Shown: piece after piece, positions 5,535-9,897 of the stretch
Layout of the letters: each line of letters starts with the position of its first letter
How positions within the stretch are numbered: the first letter of the stretch is position 1
Assembly (NCBI GenBank): GCA_009785395.1
Contig: WQWK01000054.1
Coordinates: 1-9,897 of the forward strand
DNA from: Conexibacteraceae bacterium
Lineage (GTDB): Bacteria; Actinomycetota; Thermoleophilia; Solirubrobacterales; Solirubrobacteraceae
Reading direction: 5' to 3'
Length of the DNA stretch: 9,897 nt
Translations under genes and position numbers: made by a program
Notes under the pieces: generated by a model
What the model was told of the DNA's origin: nothing
What the model saw: the letters and a program-made list of their open reading frames with translations, nothing else
The model's database searches: none

Positions 5535-6925
5535 AGAGTGCCGGCCACCTCGTCAACCACTCGCAGCATCTCCTCGACGTCGGCCGCGTCGGTGCGGAAA
5601 TTCGTGAAGCACACGCGCAGACAGGCCTTGTCGTCCACCACCGCGGGCGCGAGGTAGACACGGCCGTCCTGCACCAGCGCCTGCGCGAGCCGCAGATTGT
5701 GCTCGTTCAGGTCACCGGCGCCGAGGTGGCGGAAGCAGACGATCGAGAGTGAGGGCTCGGCCACCAGCTCGAACTGCGGTTGCGCCGTCACCCACCGCGC
5801 CACGGTGCCGGCGTGGGTGACGGTCTCGAGGATCCAGCGTCGCAGCATCGCGGCGCCGTAGATCTGGAACGCGAACCACAGTTTGAGCGAGCGGACCGGG
5901 CGCGAGTACTCGAGCGTCCGGCTGACGCCATGGGTGGCGACGCCGCTCAGCATGTAGCGCTCGTCGTGGCCGAAGGCACGCTCGAGCGCACCTTCGCGCG
6001 CGAGCATCACCACGCTGCAGCTCTTCTGCACGCCCAGCCACTTGTGCGCATCGACCGTCACGGAGTCTGCGCGCCCGATCCCAGCGAACTGCGGCGCAAG
6101 CTCGGCGACCCCCGCGGCGGGACCGCCGTAGGCGGCATCAACGTGGAGCCACACGTCGTGCCGGGCACAGATGTCGGCGATCTCAGCGAGCGGATCGATC
6201 GCTCCCGTGAGGGTCGTCCCGGCGGTCGCCGCGACGGCGACCGGCGTCACGCCCGCGCGGAGATCGTCGGCCAGTATGTCGGCCAGCACGTCGGCGCGCA
6301 GCCGCCGATGCGCATCGATCGGGATCCGCCGCAGGGCATCGCTGCCCAGGCCGATCACCTCGACGGCGCGGGCGATCGAGTGATGGGCCTCATCGGAGCA
6401 GTAGACGGCGGCCAGCCGGCCGCCGATGCCGGTGAACCGCGCGCCCGGCAGTGCGTGCTCGCGGGCTGCCACGAGCGCCGTGAGGTTCGACGTCATGCCG
6501 CCGCTCGTGAACGCGCCGTCCTGCAGCGGGTAGCCGATGAACTGACCGACCCAGCTCAGCGCCTGCTGCTCCAGCAGCTCGGCGGCGCCGGCCGACGCGG
6601 CGAGGTTCACGTCATACGCGTTCGTGAGCGCCCCGGCAAGCACGCCCGCCTCGAGGCTCGTCGAGCCGATGTAGGCGGTGTAGAGCGGCCGCGACGGGGA
6701 GACGCTGGCGTCGAGCACGCGCACGATGTCCTTCAGCGATGCCTCCGCGTCGCCCGGGCCCTCGGGCAACGGCGCCTCGAGCCGCGCGCGCAGCTCGCTC
6801 CCGAGCCGCGGCTCGCGCGGCCGCGGACGATCGAACGAGTCCCAGGCGCTGGCGAGGTGGTCGGAGAGCAGTTCGAGCACGCGCGCGCGGTCGATCAGGT
6901 CCAGCGGGTGCCGCGGCGCGCTCAC
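5531..6925 (-). CDS. PLP-dependent amino-acid decarboxylase (group II, aromatic-amino-acid-decarboxylase-like)
   Basis: Fold-type I pyridoxal-phosphate enzyme of the aromatic amino acid/glutamate/diaminobutyrate decarboxylase family, 464 residues, near the usual length. Signature pieces: LYTAYIGSTS near residues 80-90, the phosphate-loop TSGGMTSN (140-147), CSDEAHHS with the ring-stacking His at about 181, HVDAAYGG with Asp263 that pairs with the pyridine nitrogen, and VDAHKWLG with the cofactor Lys295. FRHLG and CFTNFRTD in the C-terminal domain also fit. The start is GTG 6925, overlapping the LysR stop as GTGA; its own stop overlaps the transporter's GTG the same way. The product is probably an amine plus CO2. 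The amino acid used cannot be settled by eye; an aromatic residue is the default guess, and other family activities such as aldehyde synthase are possible. Confidence 0.88.
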   Translation of the reverse strand: MSAPRHPLDLIDRARVLELLSDHLASAWDSFDRPRPREPRLGSELRARLEAPLPEGPGDAEASLKDIVRVLDASVSPSRPLYTAYIGSTSLEAGVLAGALTNAYDVNLAASAGAAELLEQQALSWVGQFIGYPLQDGAFTSGGMTSNLTALVAAREHALPGARFTGIGGRLAAVYCSDEAHHSIARAVEVIGLGSDALRRIPIDAHRRLRADVLADILADDLRAGVTPVAVAATAGTTLTGAIDPLAEIADICARHDVWLHVDAAYGGPAAGVAELAPQFAGIGRADSVTVDAHKWLGVQKSCSVVMLAREGALERAFGHDERYMLSGVATHGVSRTLEYSRPVRSLKLWFAFQIYGAAMLRRWILETVTHAGTVARWVTAQPQFELVAEPSLSIVCFRHLGAGDLNEHNLRLAQALVQDGRVYLAPAVVDDKACLRVCFTNFRTDAADVEEMLRVVDEVAGTL

Positions 6926-7860
6926 GCCGAGCCAACCCAGGCCGGCGCCGCGTACCCCGTGCCGGGGTTGCGCGTGGAGTTGGACGCGATCTCCACGGCC
7001 AGCTCGACGAACTCGTCGGTCAGCGGCGTGTGCGCCTCCGTGCTGACGGCGAGCACGAGCGTCGACGGAGCCGCCTCGCGCAACGGGATGAAGACGACAT
7101 CCGGCCGCGCGAAATACCGCGCGATGATCGCCGGACAGGTGTCGACGCCCTCTCCGCGGCCGATCAGATACAGCCACTCCTCGAGGTTGTCGCCGACGTA
7201 GGGACTGATCGGCTGGCGGTACCCGATCTCGTCCACGAGCATCCAGTGATCACGCCAGGGCTGGGGCACCGTGTCGGGCTGCGCGACGAAGGTCTCGCCG
7301 ACGAAATCGGACGGCACCACCCACTCGCGGCCGGCCAGCCGGTGCGTGGCCGGGATCACCGCGACGCGCGGCTCGCTGATAAGCGGTGTCACGTCCAGGT
7401 CGGGCTCGTCCAGCGGCGCGTACAGAAACGCGATGTCCGCCTTGCCGCTGCGCAGCGCCGAGGTCATCGCTGAGAAGTCGATCGAGCGGACATCGATCCG
7501 CACCTCCGGGTGACGGCCGCTGAACGTGGCCAGCAGCGGTGAGAGCAGCGCCCCCGGCACGGGGCCGAGCGTGGCGATCGAGATCGACGTCGTCTCCCCG
7601 CGCGCGAGTGCGCGCACGCGGCCGAGCGTGCCGTCGGCGGCCGCAAGGATCGCACGGCCCTCGTTGAGCAGCACCTCACCTGCCGGGGTCAGCTGAACGT
7701 GTCGGGTGCTGCGCAGCAGCAGCGGCCCGCCGACCTCGGCCTCCAGTCTCCGGATCTGCGCGGACAGCGCCGACTGCGCCAGGTGCAGCTTGGCGGCGCT
7801 GCGCGAGAAGTGCAGCTCCTCCGCGAGCGTCACGAAATAGCGCAACTGCTTCAACTCCAT
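6922..7860 (-). CDS. LysR-family transcriptional regulator
   Basis: A 312-residue LysR-type regulator. Residues 1-60 form the winged helix-turn-helix, starting MELKQLRYFVTLAEELHFSR and followed by AAKLHLAQSALSAQIRRLE; the usual LF..R of the wing reads LLLRS here. LTPAGEVLL begins the linker helix. A periplasmic-binding-like effector domain follows, with ISIATLGPVPGALL at its first strand and FHPE-like GRHPEVRIDV. The start is ATG 7860, the common family N-terminus. An AGAGG stands only one base before this ATG, closer than normal, while it would be 7 bases from the TTG at codon 3. It heads the LysR-decarboxylase-EamA operon and is divergent from the FAA-hydrolase gene, the classical position for a LysR activator controlling its neighbour. 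The effector is unknown. Confidence 0.93.
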   Translation of the reverse strand: MELKQLRYFVTLAEELHFSRSAAKLHLAQSALSAQIRRLEAEVGGPLLLRSTRHVQLTPAGEVLLNEGRAILAAADGTLGRVRALARGETTSISIATLGPVPGALLSPLLATFSGRHPEVRIDVRSIDFSAMTSALRSGKADIAFLYAPLDEPDLDVTPLISEPRVAVIPATHRLAGREWVVPSDFVGETFVAQPDTVPQPWRDHWMLVDEIGYRQPISPYVGDNLEEWLYLIGRGEGVDTCPAIIARYFARPDVVFIPLREAAPSTLVLAVSTEAHTPLTDEFVELAVEIASNSTRNPGTGYAAPAWVGSA

Positions 7861-7946
7861 ACCTCTTTGTAACTTATCGCGCAAACCGCTGAATCGTTCG
7901 CGTCTTCATGTTGCGCGGCGTAAAGCCAGCGGAGAGCATTGCGGCC
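7861..7946. promoter_or_regulatory. Divergent control region between LysR gene and FAA-hydrolase operon
   Basis: This 86-base gap separates the LysR start from the hydrolase start. Its LysR-proximal half (about 7861-7885) is distinctly richer in A and T than the surrounding genes. It holds TTTG at 7866-7869 and CAAA at 7882-7885, a short inverted pair 12 bases apart, and a GATAAG on the minus strand that could serve as a -10 element. A near-palindrome with GAA and TTC arms lies at 7887-7902. None matches the T-N11-A LysR box exactly. Promoters for both directions must lie here or inside the genes, but I cannot place them firmly. Confidence 0.5.
7931..7936 (+). promoter_or_regulatory. Ribosome binding site of FAA-hydrolase gene
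   Basis: GGAGAG stands 10 bases before ATG 7947. The in-frame ATG at 7908 has no purine-rich site before it, so this supports the shorter protein. Confidence 0.6.
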
Positions 7947-8810
7947 ATGGACAGGAGAGTCCGCGTTGACTTCGACGGAGCCGCGGCCTGGGGCCGTCTC
8001 GACGTTCCCGCCGGCGACACGATCACCCTGGACGATGGCCGCGAGATCGCCGAGGCAGACGCAAGGTATCTGGCGCCGGTGGATCCATCCAAGATCATCG
8101 CCGTGCATCTGACGTACCAGAGCCGGATCACCGAGTACGCCGCCCGCACACCGGCCTACCCGTCGTTCTTCATGAAGCCGCCCACCACGCTGAACGGCCA
8201 CCGCGGCGTCCTGCGGCGCCCCCACGGAACCCGCTTCCTCAACTACGAGGGCGAGCTCGCGACCGTGATCGGGCGGACCGCGAAGGGCGTCAGCCAGCAG
8301 GACGCGCTCTCCTACGTCGCCGGCTACGCGCCCGCCAACGACGTCGGCCTGCACGACTTCCGGCACGCCGACCGCGGGTCGATGCTGCGGGTCAAGGGCC
8401 AGGACGGGTTCCTCCCGATCGGCCCCTACGTCACCCCTGCCGCCGAGTTCGACCCCACGAACTTCAGCATCCGCACCCATCTGAACGGTGAGGTCGTCCA
8501 GGAGGCGACCGCGGCCGATCTGATCTGGGGGGTCGCCTACCAGATCGCCGACCTCTCGCGCCTGATCACCCTGAACCCCGGAGACGTGATTCTCACCGGG
8601 ACGCCGGCCAACTCACGGCCGATGGAGGCGGGTGACGTCGTCGCCGTCGAGATCGAGGGGCTCGGCCGCGTCGAGAACACGGTCGTCGACTGGGACGTCG
8701 ATCTGACCGAGGCCGGCGATCAGCCGGAGGTATCTGGAAACACGCTGCACGTCGCGCTCGCGATTCCCGAGGACGAGGCGGAGCGCATCGCACAAGGAGA
8801 GACTGCCTGA
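7947..8810 (+). CDS. Fumarylacetoacetate (FAA) hydrolase family protein
   Basis: Metal-dependent enzyme of the FAH fold, whose members hydrolyse, decarboxylate or isomerise diketo and ring-fission acids in aromatic or related catabolism. The 287-residue protein has a short N-terminal domain (1-45) and the FAH catalytic domain. The metal ligands are visible as Glu101 and Glu103 in NYEGE plus Asp132 in APANDV, and Lys150 in RVKGQDGF is the likely catalytic lysine. PGDVILTGTP and EIEGLGRVENTV are the family's closing motifs. A tail of about 40 residues, ending rich in acid residues, follows. It most resembles the HpaG/homoprotocatechuate-pathway type rather than tyrosine-pathway FAH, but substrate and reaction (hydrolase, isomerase or decarboxylase) are not determined. 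ATG 7947 is chosen over ATG 7908 on the ribosome site. Its stop overlaps the ferredoxin start by one base, so the two are coupled. Confidence 0.88.
   Translation: MDRRVRVDFDGAAAWGRLDVPAGDTITLDDGREIAEADARYLAPVDPSKIIAVHLTYQSRITEYAARTPAYPSFFMKPPTTLNGHRGVLRRPHGTRFLNYEGELATVIGRTAKGVSQQDALSYVAGYAPANDVGLHDFRHADRGSMLRVKGQDGFLPIGPYVTPAAEFDPTNFSIRTHLNGEVVQEATAADLIWGVAYQIADLSRLITLNPGDVILTGTPANSRPMEAGDVVAVEIEGLGRVENTVVDWDVDLTEAGDQPEVSGNTLHVALAIPEDEAERIAQGETA
8794..8800 (+). promoter_or_regulatory. Strong ribosome binding site of ferredoxin gene
   Basis: AAGGAGA lies 9 bases before ATG 8810, inside the end of the hydrolase gene. It is the best Shine-Dalgarno match in the window, suggesting that the ferredoxin is made in higher amounts than its neighbours. 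Confidence 0.75.
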
Positions 8811-8998
8811 TGAAGGTCCACGTGGACATGAACCTCTGCCAGAGCCACGGTGAGTGCGTGGTCGTCGCGCCGGACGTCTTCGACCTCGGCGATGACGACG
8901 TGCTCGTCTGGCAGGAGGAGGTCGATGACAGCCGCCGCGCCGACATGGAGGCCGCCGCCAACGCCTGTCCGATGATGGCGATCCGGCTGGAAGGCTGA
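8810..8998 (+). CDS. Small [3Fe-4S]-type ferredoxin with His in cluster motif
   Basis: A 62-residue soluble electron carrier of the kind that serves actinobacterial cytochrome P450s. The cluster motif is Cys10-x2-His13-x2-Cys16 with Cys53-Pro54 near the C-terminus. His13 stands where a [4Fe-4S] ferredoxin would have its second Cys, so three Cys ligands remain, as in [3Fe-4S] P450 ferredoxins. Other family traits include APDVFDLGDDD after the first two Cys, an acidic overall composition suited to docking, and ANACPMMAI at the end. The ATG overlaps the upstream stop by one base and has a strong ribosome site. A ferredoxin reductase follows 9 bases later, so the pair should pass electrons from NAD(P)H to an oxygenase that is not in this window. 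Confidence 0.94.
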   Translation: MKVHVDMNLCQSHGECVVVAPDVFDLGDDDVLVWQEEVDDSRRADMEAAANACPMMAIRLEG

Positions 8999-9007
8999 CG
9001 CGCCACG

Positions 9008-9897
9008 ATGCGACGTCTGGTCGTGGTGGGAGCATCGCTTGCCGGACTGCGGGCCGCGCAGGCAGCCCGGTCCGCGGGCTATGACGGGGGCCTGGTGGTG
9101 ATCGGCGACGAGCCGCACCTCCCCTACACGCGGCCGCCGCTGTCCAAGGAGATGCTGCACAGCGGGCACACGGGCGAGCAGTCGGCGTTCCCGATCGGCG
9201 AGCTCGACGTGGATTGGCGGCTCGGCACGGGCGCGGTCGCGCTCGACCGCGCCCGCCGCCAGCTCACTCTGGCCGACGGCGAGCACGTCACCTATGAGCG
9301 GCTGATCATCGCCACCGGCTGCCGCGCGCGCCAGTGGGAAGGGCCTGGATCCGGTCTGCCCGGGGTGATGACGCTGCGCACGCTCGACGACGCCCTCGCC
9401 TTGCAAACGCGCCTGCGCGACGCCGGCCACATCCTGATCGTCGGTGCCGGTTTCATCGGCTGCGAGGTCGCCGCCAGCGCGCGCTCGCTGGGCGTGGACG
9501 TTACGCTGATCGACATCGCGCCACACCCGATGCTGCCGCTCGGCCCGGAGCTCGGCGAGCGCTGGTTCCAGATGCACTCGGGTCACGGGGTTGACCTGCG
9601 CATGAGCGTCGGCGTGGACTCGCTGGAGGGCAACGGGCGGGTCGAGCACGCGCGGCTGACCGACGGCACCCGGATCGACACCGACCTGGTGCTGATCGCG
9701 CTCGGGTCCAGGCTGAACAGCGAGTGGCTCTCGGGCAGCGGCCTCGAGATGAACCCCGGGATCGTCACCGACGCCACGCTGACGAGCGTCAGCGACCCCA
9801 ACGTGCTGGCCGCCGGGGATATCGCGGCATCGCCGGTCGCACTGGCGGACGGAGCCCCAACGCGCATCGAGCACTGGACGACCGCCGCCGAGCACGG
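9008..9897 (+). CDS. NAD(P)H-dependent ferredoxin reductase (FAD), 3' end cut by window edge
   Basis: FAD-containing pyridine-nucleotide oxidoreductase of the putidaredoxin/rhodocoxin reductase type, which passes electrons from NAD(P)H to the ferredoxin encoded just upstream. The first 296 residues are visible of about 400. VVVGASLAGLRAA (5-17) is the FAD-binding Rossmann loop, PYTRPPLSK (39-47) is the signature of oxygenase-coupled ferredoxin reductases, IATGCRAR closes the first FAD segment, GAGFIGCE (146-153) is the NAD(P)H-binding loop, and AGDIA (269-273) binds the flavin. EHWTTAAEH at the edge is the conserved helix just before the interface domain. The start is ATG 9008, 9 bases after the ferredoxin stop, with GGAAGG 13 bases upstream. 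Confidence 0.93.
   Translation, partial: MRRLVVVGASLAGLRAAQAARSAGYDGGLVVIGDEPHLPYTRPPLSKEMLHSGHTGEQSAFPIGELDVDWRLGTGAVALDRARRQLTLADGEHVTYERLIIATGCRARQWEGPGSGLPGVMTLRTLDDALALQTRLRDAGHILIVGAGFIGCEVAASARSLGVDVTLIDIAPHPMLPLGPELGERWFQMHSGHGVDLRMSVGVDSLEGNGRVEHARLTDGTRIDTDLVLIALGSRLNSEWLSGSGLEMNPGIVTDATLTSVSDPNVLAAGDIAASPVALADGAPTRIEHWTTAAEH

Noticed and set aside
5780..7201. Plus-strand open frame of over 470 codons opposite the decarboxylase
   Set aside because: Low-complexity Arg/Gly-rich translation with no recognisable motif, while the minus strand encodes a clear PLP enzyme with Lys, Asp and His in place. GC-rich codon bias leaves such frames open.
7860..7884. LysR start at TTG 7884
   Set aside because: It would put eight extra residues before the standard MELKQLRYF N-terminus and has no good ribosome site.
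7866..7885. Canonical LysR T-N11-A box
   Set aside because: The T and A of the TTTG/CAAA pair do not fall at the 11-base spacing and the inner bases are not symmetric, so it is listed only as a weak candidate.
7908..7946. FAA-hydrolase start at ATG 7908
   Set aside because: No ribosome site precedes it, and the extra 13 residues are not part of any domain; ATG 7947 has GGAGAG at workable spacing.
8720..9895. Minus-strand open frame opposite ferredoxin and reductase
   Set aside because: It spans three real plus-strand genes with correct ribosome sites and motifs; the antisense translation resembles nothing coherent.
1..9897. CRISPR arrays, insertion sequences, tRNA or rRNA genes
   Set aside because: No regularly spaced repeats, terminal inverted repeats, transposase motifs or tRNA-like cloverleaf ends were found, and nearly all bases are covered by well-supported protein genes.

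Overview
The window is a dense, GC-rich, leader-poor stretch of bacterial chromosome with almost no intergenic space. The F420 biosynthesis cassette, GTG starts, 4-base start/stop overlaps and codon use strongly biased to G or C at third positions point to an actinobacterial lineage. I would guess Thermoleophilia (Solirubrobacterales-like), because CofE stands alone here rather than being fused to a reductase domain as in mycobacterial FbiB. That placement is inference; no rRNA or tRNA is present to confirm it.

Layout, left to right. (1) Positions 1-2125, minus strand: an operon reading HMG-CoA lyase, then an acyl-CoA carboxylase carboxyltransferase subunit that runs off the left edge. Together they fit the end of leucine/branched-chain acyl-CoA breakdown. 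(2) Positions 2126-2243: a divergent control region with a 46-bp extended palindrome and a 21-bp tandem repeat, all built around three ACCGGT cores. (3) Positions 2244-4648, plus strand: cofD-cofC-cofE, three enzymes for the late steps of coenzyme F420 synthesis (guanylylated phospho-acid donor, transfer to Fo, glutamylation). (4) Positions 4605-7860, minus strand: LysR regulator, PLP-dependent decarboxylase and ten-helix EamA transporter, joined by two 4-base GTGA overlaps. The transporter gene overlaps the 3' end of cofE by 44 bases, tail to tail. (5) Positions 7861-7946: a second divergent control region. (6) Positions 7947-9897, plus strand: FAA-hydrolase-family enzyme, small [3Fe-4S]-type ferredoxin with a His in the cluster motif, and a ferredoxin reductase cut by the right edge.

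How the parts may work together. The F420 cassette is close to complete for the steps after Fo, but has neither the Fo synthase nor the dehydro-F420 reductase. The LysR-decarboxylase-transporter unit looks like an amine-forming enzyme coupled to an exporter. The ferredoxin/reductase pair is the kind that feeds a cytochrome P450 or similar oxygenase, with the FAA-hydrolase-family enzyme acting on a catabolic diketo or ring-fission acid; the oxygenase itself is not in the window. The divergent LysR could control both its own operon and the hydrolase-ferredoxin operon. No mobile elements, CRISPR arrays, tRNAs, rRNAs or obvious pseudogenes were seen.
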